DNA from: Azospirillum baldaniorum
Lineage (GTDB): Bacteria; Pseudomonadota; Alphaproteobacteria; Azospirillales; Azospirillaceae
NCBI RefSeq assembly: GCF_003119195.2
Contig: NZ_CP022260.1
Coordinates: 837,501 to 901,500 of the forward strand
Direction of reading: 5' to 3'
Length of the DNA: 64,000 nucleotides
The stretch's first letter is position 1, and every line of letters begins with the position of its first letter. Below the pieces are notes generated by a model, which saw nothing but the letters and a program-made list of their open reading frames with translations, searched no databases and was not told the origin of the DNA. Shown piece by piece: positions 25,646 through 34,416 of this stretch. Made by a program: the position numbers and the translations under genes.

Positions 25646-26699
25646 AGATGACCTCGATGCGCGGCGGCTCCACGCCGTGCATCGCCTCCCGGCCCGCGCG
25701 CAGGTTGGTGAAGACGGCGGCGCAGCCCATCAGGGCGCTGCGCGGGTCCTGGGTGATGACCGCCTCCATCGTGCCGTCGATCAGCAGCGACCGTGTCTCC
25801 GGCGTGAAGCCGTGGCCGATGAAGACGACCTCGCGCTCCCGCCGCGCCTCCTTCAGCGCGCGGGCCACGCCCTCCGCCCCGCCGCCGATGGTGTAGATGC
25901 CGGCAAGGTCGGGGTGGTGGCTGAGCAGCGTCCGCGTCTGCCGGTAGCTCTTGGCCTCGTCGTCATGGGCCTCGCGCAGGCCCACCACCTCGATGACCGG
26001 GGCCATCTCCTTCAGGACGTTGAGGAATCCCAGCTCGCGGTCCTCGTGCGCGCGGTAGCTGAGGCTGCCGGCGATCATCGCGACCTTGCCCGCCCGCCCG
26101 CCGAGGAAGCGCGCGAACAGATAGCCCGCCGTCCGCCCCGCCGCCCGGTTGTCGAGCCCGACATAGGCGGCCCGCCGGCAGTTCTGCACATCGGAAATCA
26201 GCGTCACCGTCGGCACGTTGCGCGCCGCCAGCTCGTTCACCGCCTCGCGCACCGCCGGATGCTCCAGCGCCATGAAGGCCACCCCGTCGACCTTGCGCCA
26301 GTGCTGGAGCAGGCTGCGCGCCAGCAGGTCGGGGTTGAAGCTCTTGATGAACTCCACCTGCGCGCGGATGCCCAGCGGGGCCAGCGCCGCCTCCGACTGT
26401 CGGATGAGCTGGCCGAGCCGCGTCAGGTAGCGGTTCGTCCCGTCCGGCAGCAGGAAGGCCAGCCGCACCGGCTTCGGTCCCAGCGCCGCGCCGAGATCCG
26501 ATTCCGGGATGTAATCCAGCTCCGCCGCGGCCTTCATCACGCGCTGCACGGTCGCCGGGCGCACGCCGGGGCGGTGGTTCAGCACACGGTCCACGGTGGC
26601 CGTCGAGACTCCGGACAGCCGCGCGATGTCGGCGATCCGCGGCAGTCCGCGGGTGTGTTCGGGGGGCGCGGCGACGGCGTCCGCATCATCCTGCATCAC
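25611..26699 (-). CDS. LacI-family transcriptional regulator
   Basis: A 362-residue repressor. Residues about 20-65 form the LacI helix-turn-helix (RIADIARLSGVSTATVDRVL, then NHRPGVRPATVQRVMKAA), followed by a sugar-binding periplasmic-type domain (VRLAFLLPDGTNRYL onward). It is divergent from the TRAP/RuBisCO-like operon and so probably controls it in response to the imported sugar acid. The start may be the GTG at 26699 or the ATG at 26696; a GGAGGG lies upstream of both. Confidence 0.85.
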   Translation of the reverse strand: MMQDDADAVAAPPEHTRGLPRIADIARLSGVSTATVDRVLNHRPGVRPATVQRVMKAAAELDYIPESDLGAALGPKPVRLAFLLPDGTNRYLTRLGQLIRQSEAALAPLGIRAQVEFIKSFNPDLLARSLLQHWRKVDGVAFMALEHPAVREAVNELAARNVPTVTLISDVQNCRRAAYVGLDNRAAGRTAGYLFARFLGGRAGKVAMIAGSLSYRAHEDRELGFLNVLKEMAPVIEVVGLREAHDDEAKSYRQTRTLLSHHPDLAGIYTIGGGAEGVARALKEARREREVVFIGHGFTPETRSLLIDGTMEAVITQDPRSALMGCAAVFTNLRAGREAMHGVEPPRIEVIFRENLPPAAPP

Positions 26700-26744
26700 G
26701 GCTCAAAACCCTCCGATCCCATCAAATCACATCATCATTCGCGT

Positions 26745-26773
26745 TTGACACAGGCCATTCGCGCACATACCGT
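26745..26773 (+). promoter_or_regulatory. Candidate sigma-70 promoter of the TRAP/RuBisCO-like operon
   Basis: TTGACA at 26745-26750 is followed after 17 bases by TACCGT at 26768-26773. The -35 is perfect and the -10 weak, as for a regulated promoter. It lies 58 bases before the binding-protein start in the LacI divergent region. Confidence 0.5.
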
Positions 26774-26830
26774 CCAACCAACAATCACCGTCGAACATCA
26801 AACTACATCAACGTTTCCTGGGAGGAAAGC

Positions 26831-27886
26831 ATGAACCCGCTCTCGCGCCGCACGATGCTCAAGGCGTTGGCCGCCACTCCGGCCGCCGGAATGGTTGCCG
26901 GGTTGGCCGCGGGGGCCGGCACCGCCACCCTGATCGGCGCGCCGCGCATCGCCCGCGCCGCCGAGTTCGATTTCAAGTACGGCAACAACCTGCCGCTGAC
27001 CCATCCGCTGAACGTCCGCTCGCACGAGGCGGCGGAGCGCATCCGCCGCGAGACGAACGGCCGCGTCGATATCCAGATCTTCCCGAACAACCAGCTCGGC
27101 GGCGACACCGACATGCTGTCGCAGGTGCGCAGCGGAGGCATCACCTTCTTCACGCCCTCGGCGCTGGTCATCGCCACGCTGGTCCCGGTGGCCGCCATCA
27201 ACGCCGTGGGCTTCGCCTTCGCCGACTACGGGCAGGTCTGGTCCGCCATGGACGGCAAGCTGGGCGAGCATGTGCGCGGCGCCATCTCCAAGGTCGGCCT
27301 GCACGCCTTCGAGAAGATGTGGGACAACGGCTTCCGCCAGATGACCAGCGGGGCCAAGCCGATCCAGACCGCCGCCGACATGGACGGGCTGAAGATCCGC
27401 GTGCCGGTCAGCCCGCTCAGCATCGCCATGTTCAAGTCGCTGTCCGCCGCCCCGGCGAGCCTGCAGTTCTCGGAGGTCTATTCCTCGCTGCAGACGCGCA
27501 TCGTCGACGCGCAGGAGAACCCGCTGCCGATCATCCAGGTCGCCAAGCTGTACGAGGTGCAGAAGTACTGCGCCCTGTCCAACCACATCTGGGACGGCTT
27601 CTGGTTCATCGCCAACGGGCGCGCGTGGCGCGGCCTGCCCCCCGACCTCCAGAAGATCGTCTCCACCGCGATCAACGACGCCGGCGTCCAGCAGCGCGAG
27701 GACATCAAGGCGCTGAACCAGTCGGTGCAGGCCGACCTCCAGTCCAAGGGTCTGGCCTTCAACCAGCCCTCCCCCGACAGCTTCCGCGCCAAGCTCCGCG
27801 ACAGCGGCTTCTACGGCGAATGGAAGGGCCGCTTCGGCGACGAGGCCTGGGCGCTGCTGGAAGGCGCCGTCGGCAAGCTCGCCTGA
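26831..27886 (+). CDS. TRAP transporter solute-binding protein (DctP family)
   Basis: A 351-residue periplasmic binding protein. The N-terminus contains SRRTMLK followed by a long Ala/Gly hydrophobic stretch ending ARAAEF, a twin-arginine-type signal. The mature part has the DctP pattern (NNQLGGDTDMLSQVRSGGI; LKIRVPVSPLSIAMFKSL; substrate Arg in KIRVP). TRAP systems import carboxylates and sugar acids. GGGAGGAAAGC precedes the ATG. Confidence 0.9.
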   Translation: MNPLSRRTMLKALAATPAAGMVAGLAAGAGTATLIGAPRIARAAEFDFKYGNNLPLTHPLNVRSHEAAERIRRETNGRVDIQIFPNNQLGGDTDMLSQVRSGGITFFTPSALVIATLVPVAAINAVGFAFADYGQVWSAMDGKLGEHVRGAISKVGLHAFEKMWDNGFRQMTSGAKPIQTAADMDGLKIRVPVSPLSIAMFKSLSAAPASLQFSEVYSSLQTRIVDAQENPLPIIQVAKLYEVQKYCALSNHIWDGFWFIANGRAWRGLPPDLQKIVSTAINDAGVQQREDIKALNQSVQADLQSKGLAFNQPSPDSFRAKLRDSGFYGEWKGRFGDEAWALLEGAVGKLA

Positions 27887-27937
27887 AGAACGGCCTGAAG
27901 AACGGCTGTGGACAACACGGGAAGGGAGGGTGCGGCT

Positions 27938-29827
27938 TTGTCTCACCACGCGACGGCGCTAGACGAGGGCGGCGCCATGCCAGGGGCCGCGTCCGGCGGT
28001 TCTTGGACCGATCGGCTCGACCGCGGCCTCGCCGCGACGGTGGAGGGTGTCGCCGCCCTCATCGTTCTGGCCGAGATCGCCATCCTGCTGGCCGGGGTGA
28101 CGGCGCGCTACGTCTTCCACGCGCCGCTGGTGTGGTCGGACGAGCTGGCCTCCATCCTCTTCCTGTGGCTGTCCATGCTGGGCGCCGTGGTGGCGCTGCG
28201 CCGCGGCGAGCACATGCGGATGACCGGTCTGGTCAGCCGCGTCGGCCCGACGCCGCGCGCCCTGCTGGAGACGCTGGCGATCACGGCGCCCATCGCCTTC
28301 CTGGCGATGATCCTGCACCCCGCCCTGGACTACGCCATGGAGGAGCAGTTCATCGTCACCCCGGCGCTGGAGATCAGCAACGCCTGGCGCGCGGCGGCCC
28401 TGCCGACCGGGCTGGGGCTGATGGCCGTGGTGGCGCTGATCCGGCTGATGCGGATGCGCAACCTCCGGATCACGCTCGCGGCGGTCGCGCTGACCGCGGC
28501 GGTGACCGTGGCCTTCTGGCTGGCCGGGCCGGTGCTGAAGCCGCTGGGGCAGGCCAACCTCGTCATCTTCTTCGTCGGCGTGGTCGCCGCCTGCGTGTTC
28601 GGCGGCGTTCCCATCGCCTTCTCCTTCGCGCTGGCCACCTTCGGCTATCTGGCGCTGACCACCTCGACCCCGCTGCTCGTCATGGTCGGGCGGCTGGACG
28701 AGGGCATGTCGCACCTGATCCTGCTGGCGGTGCCGCTGTTCGTCTTCCTCGGCCTGCTGATCGAGATGACCGGCATGGCCCGCGCCATGATCCAATTCCT
28801 CGCCAGCCTGCTCGGCCATGTGCGCGGCGGCCTGTCCTACGTGCTGATCGGGGCGATGTATCTGGTGTCGGGCATCTCCGGCTCGAAGATCGCCGACATG
28901 GCGGCCATCGCGCCGGTGCTGTTCCCGGAGATGAAGAAGCGCGGCGCCCCTCCCGGCGACCTCGTGGCCCTGCTGTCGGCGACCGGCGCGCAGACCGAGA
29001 CCATCCCGCCCTCCATCGTCCTCATCACCATCGGCTCGGTCACCGGCGTGTCCATCGCGGCCCTGTTCGCGGGCGGTCTGCTGCCGGCGGTGGTGCTGGG
29101 CGCGGCGCTCTGCGCCGTCGTCTGGTGGCGCTACCGCCATGAGGACCTGAGCCACATCCGCCGCCCGCCGGCGTCGGAGATCGCCCGGCTGGCCGTGGCC
29201 GCCCTGCCGGCCATCCTGCTGCCCTTCGTCATCCGCGCCGCGGTGGTGGAAGGGGTGGCGACGGCGACCGAGGTGTCGACCATCGGCATCGCCTACTCGA
29301 CCCTCATGGGCCTGCTGGTCTACCGCCAGTTCGACTGGGCGCGGCTGAAGCCGATGCTGATCGAGACGGCGTCGCTGACCGGGGCGATCATCTTCATCGT
29401 CGGCTGCGCCACCGCCATGGCCTGGGGCCTGACGCAGTCCGGCTTCTCCCGCGCTCTCGCCCTGTGGATGGCCGACATCCCCGGCGGCGGCTACGGCTTC
29501 CTCGCCATCTCCATCGTCGCCTTCATCATCCTGGGCAGCGTTCTGGAGGGCATTCCCGCCATCGTCCTGTTCGGCCCGCTGCTGTTCCCCATCGCCCGCG
29601 ACGCCGGGGTGCACGAGGTGCATTACGCGATGGTCGTGATCTTCGCCATGGGCATCGGCCTGTTCGCCCCGCCCTTCGGCGTCGGCTACTACGGCGCCTG
29701 CGCCATCAGCAAGGTCAGCCCGGACGAAGGCCTGAAACACATCTGGGGCTACGTCGCCGCCCTTCTCGTGGGCCTGATCGTGGTCGCCGCCATTCCGTGG
29801 ATTTCCACCGGCTTCCTTCCCTATTGA
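27938..29827 (+). CDS. TRAP transporter permease, small (DctQ) and large (DctM) subunits fused
   Basis: A 629-residue membrane protein from the TTG at 27938, which has GGGAGGG seven bases upstream; a GTG at 27908 without a ribosome site and an ATG at 27977 are alternatives. Residues about 20-170 are the four-helix DctQ part (RYVFHAPLVWSDELASILF), and about 200-629 the DctM part with LFVFLGLLIEMTGMARAMI and the ETIPPSIVLITIGSVTGVS motif. It works with the binding protein encoded upstream, using a cation gradient. Confidence 0.88.
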   Translation: MSHHATALDEGGAMPGAASGGSWTDRLDRGLAATVEGVAALIVLAEIAILLAGVTARYVFHAPLVWSDELASILFLWLSMLGAVVALRRGEHMRMTGLVSRVGPTPRALLETLAITAPIAFLAMILHPALDYAMEEQFIVTPALEISNAWRAAALPTGLGLMAVVALIRLMRMRNLRITLAAVALTAAVTVAFWLAGPVLKPLGQANLVIFFVGVVAACVFGGVPIAFSFALATFGYLALTTSTPLLVMVGRLDEGMSHLILLAVPLFVFLGLLIEMTGMARAMIQFLASLLGHVRGGLSYVLIGAMYLVSGISGSKIADMAAIAPVLFPEMKKRGAPPGDLVALLSATGAQTETIPPSIVLITIGSVTGVSIAALFAGGLLPAVVLGAALCAVVWWRYRHEDLSHIRRPPASEIARLAVAALPAILLPFVIRAAVVEGVATATEVSTIGIAYSTLMGLLVYRQFDWARLKPMLIETASLTGAIIFIVGCATAMAWGLTQSGFSRALALWMADIPGGGYGFLAISIVAFIILGSVLEGIPAIVLFGPLLFPIARDAGVHEVHYAMVVIFAMGIGLFAPPFGVGYYGACAISKVSPDEGLKHIWGYVAALLVGLIVVAAIPWISTGFLPY

Positions 29828-29871
29828 AGCCCCGCCGGTCCCCCCATAACGATAAAATCAGGAGTTCCTTC

Positions 29872-30411
29872 ATGAGCCGATTCTTCGGCCAGATCCGGCA
29901 GGCTGGCTACGTCGTCGACGACATCGAGGCCGCCATGGACTACTGGAGCCGCACCCTGGGCATCGGCCCGTGGTTCTACAACGAGCGGGTTCCGATCCGG
30001 AACTACACCTACCGCGGGGAGCGGTACGAGGTTCACAACTCGGTGGCGCTCGCCAACTCCGGCCCGCTCCAGATGGAGCTGATCCAGACCCGCAACGACG
30101 CGCCGTCGATGTACCGCGACTTCCTGAAGGCGGGCCGCACCGGCCTCCAGCACGTCGCCTACTGGACCGAGAATTACGACGCCGACCTGGAGCGACTGAC
30201 CGGCCAGGGCTTCAAGCCGGTGATGAGCGGCGAAGTCGGCGAGAAGGGCCGCTTCGTCTATTTCGACACCGAATACCACCCCGGTACGGTGATCGAGCTG
30301 TCGGAGGTCGCCGGGCCGAAGGGCAAGATGTTCGACCTGATCCGCAACGCCTCCCTCGACTGGGACGGCCGCGATCCGGTCCGGCCCTTCCCCGACCTCA
30401 GCCGGCTGTGA
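29872..30411 (+). CDS. VOC-superfamily (glyoxalase-like) protein
   Basis: A 179-residue vicinal-oxygen-chelate protein with two beta-alpha-beta-beta-beta units. Possible metal ligands are Glu in LQMELIQ, His in GLQHVAYW and Glu in VIELSE; the first position, often His, appears as Gln/Gly in FGQIRQAGYVVDD. It probably acts as an isomerase, epimerase or lyase on a sugar-acid intermediate between the transporter and the RuBisCO-like enzyme. AGGAG precedes the start. Exact reaction unknown. Confidence 0.75.
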   Translation: MSRFFGQIRQAGYVVDDIEAAMDYWSRTLGIGPWFYNERVPIRNYTYRGERYEVHNSVALANSGPLQMELIQTRNDAPSMYRDFLKAGRTGLQHVAYWTENYDADLERLTGQGFKPVMSGEVGEKGRFVYFDTEYHPGTVIELSEVAGPKGKMFDLIRNASLDWDGRDPVRPFPDLSRL

Positions 30412-30419
30412 GTCCCGCC

Positions 30420-31691
30420 ATGCGCTCCGACCGCTTCGAGGCGACCTATCTGATCGAGACCCCGCTGGATCCCGCCAAGGTGGCGGAGGTCATGGCGGGG
30501 GAGCAGTCCTGCGGCACCTTCACCCGCGTCCACGGCGAGACGGACGACCTGCGCGCCCGCGCCCGCGCCGTGGTGGAGCGGGTGGAGGAGTTGGAACCCG
30601 CCGCCTCCCCCAGCCTGCCGAACACATGGCTGGAGCGGCAGAAGCGGCCCGGACCGTGGCGGCGCGCCCGCGTCGCCATCAGCTTCCCCACCGGCAACGT
30701 CGGCGCCAACCTGCCGACGCTGGCCGCGACGGTGGCCGGCAACCTGTTCGATCTCGGCGAGGTCACCGGCCTGCGGCTCGACTCCGTCCGCCTGCCCGCC
30801 GCGTACCGCAAGGGCTTCGACACGCCGCGGCACGGCGTGGCCGGCACGCGGCGGGTGACCGGGGTGGAGCGCGGGGCGCTGGTCGGCTCCATCATCAAGC
30901 CGAACCTCGGCCTGTCGGCGGAGGAGACCGGCGAGTTGGTCGGCACGCTCTGCGCCGCCGGGCTGGACTTCATCAAGGACGACGAGATCTGCGCCGATCC
31001 GATCCACGCCCCGCTGGCCCAGCGCGTGCCGGCGGTGATGGACCGGGTACGCCGCCACCAGGACCGCACCGGCAAGCACGTCATGGTCGCCTTCAACATC
31101 AGCGACGAGACGGACGCCATGCGCCGCCATGCCGATCTGGTGGAGCGCGAGGGCGGAAGCTGCGTGATGGTCAGCCTGAACTGGTGCGGCTTCTCCGCCG
31201 TGCAGACGCTGCGCCGCCACAGCGGGCTGGTGCTGCACGGGCACCGCAACGGCTTCGGCGCCCTGTCGCGCCACCCCAGCCTGGGCATCGGCTTCGACGC
31301 CTACCAGACGCTGTGGCGGCTCGCCGGGGTGGACCACATGCACGTCCACGGCCTCCAGGGCAAGTTCGCCCAGCCCGACGCGGAGGTCATCGACGGCGCC
31401 AAGTCCTGCCTCGCCCCGCTGGCCGAAGGCTGCGACGATACGGTGATGCCGGCCTTCTCCTCCGGCCAGTGGGCGGGAACCGTTCCCGTCACCTGGGACG
31501 CGGTGGGGACGGACGACCTGCTGTTCATGTCCGGCGGCGGCATCATGGCCCATCCGGACGGCCCCGCCGCCGGCGTGACGAGCATCCGTCAGGCCTGGGA
31601 GGCGGTGCGCGAGGGCGTCACCCTGCCCGACGCCGCCGCGACCCGGCCGGAGTTGAAGCGTGCCCTGGAGTTCTTCGGAGCGGGCAAGTGA
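30420..31691 (+). CDS. RuBisCO-like protein (form IV), candidate 3-oxo-isoapionate-4-phosphate decarboxylase
   Basis: A 423-residue RuBisCO large-chain homologue. Retained residues: K160 in SIIKPNLGLS, the carbamylated-lysine/metal triad K186, D188, E189 in FIKDDE, H275-R276 in HGHRNG, H310 and K315 in VHGLQGKF. It lacks the form I/II loop and N-terminal sequence, so CO2 fixation is not expected. RuBisCO-like enzymes next to a four-carbon acid sugar kinase are known in D-apionate catabolism (OiaX), where they decarboxylate a phosphorylated 3-oxo sugar acid. That function is inferred here from the neighbouring kinase. It overlaps the kinase start by GTGA. Confidence 0.85.
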   Translation: MRSDRFEATYLIETPLDPAKVAEVMAGEQSCGTFTRVHGETDDLRARARAVVERVEELEPAASPSLPNTWLERQKRPGPWRRARVAISFPTGNVGANLPTLAATVAGNLFDLGEVTGLRLDSVRLPAAYRKGFDTPRHGVAGTRRVTGVERGALVGSIIKPNLGLSAEETGELVGTLCAAGLDFIKDDEICADPIHAPLAQRVPAVMDRVRRHQDRTGKHVMVAFNISDETDAMRRHADLVEREGGSCVMVSLNWCGFSAVQTLRRHSGLVLHGHRNGFGALSRHPSLGIGFDAYQTLWRLAGVDHMHVHGLQGKFAQPDAEVIDGAKSCLAPLAEGCDDTVMPAFSSGQWAGTVPVTWDAVGTDDLLFMSGGGIMAHPDGPAAGVTSIRQAWEAVREGVTLPDAAATRPELKRALEFFGAGK

Positions 31692-32995
31692 CGGCGGCGC
31701 ACCCGCCGCCCCGGCTGGGCTGGTACGGGGACGACTTCACCGGGGCCACCGACACGCTGGCAACGCTGGCGAAGGCCGGGCAGCGGGCGCTGCTGCTTCT
31801 GGAGATCCCCGACGCGGACCGGCTGGCCGGGCTCGGCCCGCTGGACGCGCTGGGCATCGCCGGGGCATCGCGCACCATGGACCCGGAGGCCCTGCGGGCG
31901 GAGCTGGAGCCGGTGGGGCGCTTCTTCGCCGGGCTCGGCGTTCCGGTGATGCACTACAAGTGCTGCTCGACCTTCGACAGCGCGCCGCAGGTCGGCAGCA
32001 TCGGGGCGGCGGTGGCGGCCCTGCGGCCTTTCTTCCCCAACCGCTTCCTGCCGGTGGTCGGCGGCCAGCCGAACATCGGGCGCTACTGCCTGTTCAGCAC
32101 GCTGTTCGCCGCGGCGGGCACCGGCGGGACGGTCCACCGCATCGACCGCCACCCGACCATGAAGGCCCACCCGGTGACGCCGATGACGGAGGCCGACCTG
32201 CGCCTCCACCTCGGCGCGCAGGGGCTGGAGGGGATGGGCGCCCTGCACTACCCGGATTACGGGCTGGACGCCGTGGCGCTGGACGAAAAGCTGGATCGGA
32301 TGGTGGCCGGCGGCGCACCCGCCGTCCTGCTGGACATCGCACAGCCGGCGGATCTGGCGCCCGCCGGGCGGCTGATCTGGGAGCGGGCGCGGCGCTCGCC
32401 CCTGCTGGCGGTCGGGCCGAGCGGCGTGGTCCAGGCGCTGGCCACCCAATGGCAGCGCGCCGACACGGTCGGCGACGCGCCGCTGGCCCCGGCGGACGGG
32501 CCGGTTTTCGTGCTGGCCGGCAGCCTGTCGCCGGTCACGCGCAAGCAGATCGCCGCGGCCTCCTCCTTCCACCGGATGCCGGCGGACGCGGGCGCCCTAT
32601 GCCACGACGGCGCCTACCGCGAGCGGCTGCGGAGCGAGATCGCGGGCCTGCTGGGCCAGGGGCGGAACGTGCTGGTGTGGACCGCCCCGGCGGAGGGCGA
32701 GGCGCCCGACACCGCCCAGTCCGCCGCCATCGCCGACGCGACCGCGGACTTCGTGGCTTCGGTCGCCCGCGCGGTGCCGCTGCGCCGTATGGGCATCGCC
32801 GGGGGCGACACCTCCAGCAAGGCGGTGAAGGCGCTGGGCCTGTGGGGCCTGTCCTACCGGACGGCGCTCAGCCCCGGCGTGACGGTCAGCCTGACCCACA
32901 GCGCTCACCCGCCCACCGACGGCGTCGAGCTGATGCTCAAGGGCGGGCAGATGGGATCGGAGGACCTGTTCGAACGGCTGGTCCACGGGGGGTGA
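31688..32995 (+). CDS. Four-carbon acid sugar kinase family protein (DUF1537), candidate 3-oxo-isoapionate kinase
   Basis: A 435-residue two-domain kinase starting at the GTG that overlaps the RuBisCO-like stop. The substrate domain opens with GWYGDDFTGATDTL (residues 11-24, DDFTGA signature); the C-terminal nucleotide domain has GIAGGDTSSKAVKALGLW and LMLKGGQMGSEDLF. Family members phosphorylate sugar acids such as threonate, erythronate and 3-oxo-isoapionate. The kinase would supply the phosphorylated substrate of the RuBisCO-like enzyme. Confidence 0.85.
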   Translation: MTAAHPPPRLGWYGDDFTGATDTLATLAKAGQRALLLLEIPDADRLAGLGPLDALGIAGASRTMDPEALRAELEPVGRFFAGLGVPVMHYKCCSTFDSAPQVGSIGAAVAALRPFFPNRFLPVVGGQPNIGRYCLFSTLFAAAGTGGTVHRIDRHPTMKAHPVTPMTEADLRLHLGAQGLEGMGALHYPDYGLDAVALDEKLDRMVAGGAPAVLLDIAQPADLAPAGRLIWERARRSPLLAVGPSGVVQALATQWQRADTVGDAPLAPADGPVFVLAGSLSPVTRKQIAAASSFHRMPADAGALCHDGAYRERLRSEIAGLLGQGRNVLVWTAPAEGEAPDTAQSAAIADATADFVASVARAVPLRRMGIAGGDTSSKAVKALGLWGLSYRTALSPGVTVSLTHSAHPPTDGVELMLKGGQMGSEDLFERLVHGG

Positions 32996-33045
32996 GCATC
33001 CCCGCTCCCCCTCCGCCCCCATGCGTCCACCGAGGCGTCCGCAAT

Positions 33046-33087
33046 GCCCCCTAGGTAGTCTTACGTACGCAAAGCCCCTTAGGTACA
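33046..33087. promoter_or_regulatory. Repeated TAGGTA/TACGTA motifs upstream of the Crp/Fnr gene
   Basis: GCCCCCTAGGTA at 33046 and GCCCCTTAGGTA at 33074 differ at one base and lie 28 bases apart, with CTTACGTACG between them. The repeated C-T-T-A-S-G-T-A core, about 100 bases before the Crp/Fnr start, looks like a set of protein-binding sites or promoter elements. No known regulator can be assigned. Confidence 0.4.
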
Positions 33088-33187
33088 AGACCGAACTGCA
33101 CAGGGTACCCCGCAGCGCATAACTTCGGCTCATCGAGCGGTTGCCCCACGGGGACGGGCCGCTTCCACGAACGCCGAGGGGCCCGAC

Positions 33188-33919
33188 ATGCACGCTCACA
33201 CCGCCATCGCCGCCCAGCCGACGCGTGTTCCGCACGGCCATCAGGCCGCCGTGATGGCGATGCCGCGTGTCGCCCCCTCCCGTCCCGCCGCCGGCTTCGC
33301 CGCCAACGACATCGACCCGCTGGCCGCCATCGCCCAGTTCCGGGTGTTCGACCGCGAGCAGTCCATCTTCGCCGAGGGCGAGGCCGCCGACGCCGTCTTC
33401 CGGGTGGTGGACGGCATGATCCGCCTCTACAAGCTGCTGCCGGACGGGCGCCGCCAGATCATCGGCTTCCTCCAGGCCGGCGACATGGTCGGTCTGGCCT
33501 TCGCCGACCGCTATCTCTATTCCGCCGAGGCGATCACCGCCTCCACCGTCCAGCGCATCCCGCGCTGCCAGCTCGACGCCCTGCTGGACTCCCAGCCCGC
33601 CCTGGCCCGCCGGCTGCTGTCGGTCACCACCTCCGAGCTGGTGGCGGCGCAGGACCAGATGCTGCTGCTGGGCCGCAAGTCGGCGCTGGAGAAGCTGGCC
33701 AGCTTCCTGCTGGCGCTGAGCCGCCGAGCCGGTGCCGGCCGGGCCATCGCCCTGCCGATGAGCCGCTGCGACATCGCCGACCATCTGGGGCTGACCACGG
33801 AGACCGTGTCCCGCGGCTTCACCAAGCTGAAGACCTCGCGCCTGATCCGCATCCTGGATGGCGGCCGGGTCGAGCTGCTGGACGCGGAAGCCCTGGCCGA
33901 GCTGGCCGAGTGCGCTTGA
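33188..33919 (+). CDS. Crp/Fnr-family transcriptional regulator
   Basis: A 243-residue regulator with an unstructured N-terminal 45 residues, a cyclic-nucleotide-binding fold (QSIFAEGEAADAVFRVVDG onward, about 57-160) and a C-terminal helix-turn-helix MSRCDIADHLGLTTETVSR (about 195-213) with the E-x2-S-R recognition pattern of FNR/FixK proteins. It lacks the N-terminal cysteine cluster of oxygen-sensing FNR, so it is FixK/DNR-like. It may control nearby respiratory genes; a FixK-type box is present at 53081. Confidence 0.85.
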   Translation: MHAHTAIAAQPTRVPHGHQAAVMAMPRVAPSRPAAGFAANDIDPLAAIAQFRVFDREQSIFAEGEAADAVFRVVDGMIRLYKLLPDGRRQIIGFLQAGDMVGLAFADRYLYSAEAITASTVQRIPRCQLDALLDSQPALARRLLSVTTSELVAAQDQMLLLGRKSALEKLASFLLALSRRAGAGRAIALPMSRCDIADHLGLTTETVSRGFTKLKTSRLIRILDGGRVELLDAEALAELAECA

Positions 33920-34032
33920 ACCACGGCGCCTGATCCCCAGCGTTCCAATCCCCCTCCGCGATCACGGGAAATCCATTCGGCCGGCCGCAACGTACCCCTT
34001 ACTCCCTTTGCGTTGCATTGTCAGGCCGAACC

Positions 34033-34407
34033 ATGGAGTCCGTTCCCCACATCCTCGTCGCCGAGGATGAACGCCTCGAAGCCCTGGCCCTTGCCGACAC
34101 GCTGGAAGGCCAGGGGCTGCGCGTCACACTGACCCACAACGGCTTGGAAGCCATCACCGCCCTGGAACGCGGCCCGGCGTCGCTGCTGATGACCGACCTG
34201 CGCATGCCGGTGATGGATGGCAACGAACTGATTCGCCGGATGCGGGCGCGGCGGCCCGCCCTGCCGGTGATCGTCATGACCGCCGACAGCGGCGCCCTCT
34301 GGCACCCGGTGTCCGACCGGCTGCGCGTCCTGCACAAACCCTTCAGCTTCCAGGCGGCGATCGGCGCCGTCCGCGCCATGCTCGACCCCACCCGATCCTT
34401 CGGTTAG
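34033..34407 (+). CDS. Single-domain response regulator (CheY-like receiver)
   Basis: A 124-residue receiver domain with no output domain. Acidic pocket in AEDERLEALALADTL, phosphoryl Asp in LLMTDLRMPVMDGNEL (about residue 49), Thr in VIVMTADSGA and Lys in VLHKPFSF. It would relay phosphate from an unlinked histidine kinase. The start at 34033 lacks a clear ribosome site; an in-frame TTG at 34018 is an alternative. Confidence 0.85.
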   Translation: MESVPHILVAEDERLEALALADTLEGQGLRVTLTHNGLEAITALERGPASLLMTDLRMPVMDGNELIRRMRARRPALPVIVMTADSGALWHPVSDRLRVLHKPFSFQAAIGAVRAMLDPTRSFG

Positions 34408-34416
34408 AGCCGGGGT

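Noticed and set aside
30420..31691. True CO2-fixing RuBisCO
   Set aside because: The protein is form IV in length and sequence; it lacks form I/II active-site loop residues, and no phosphoribulokinase or other Calvin-cycle genes are nearby.
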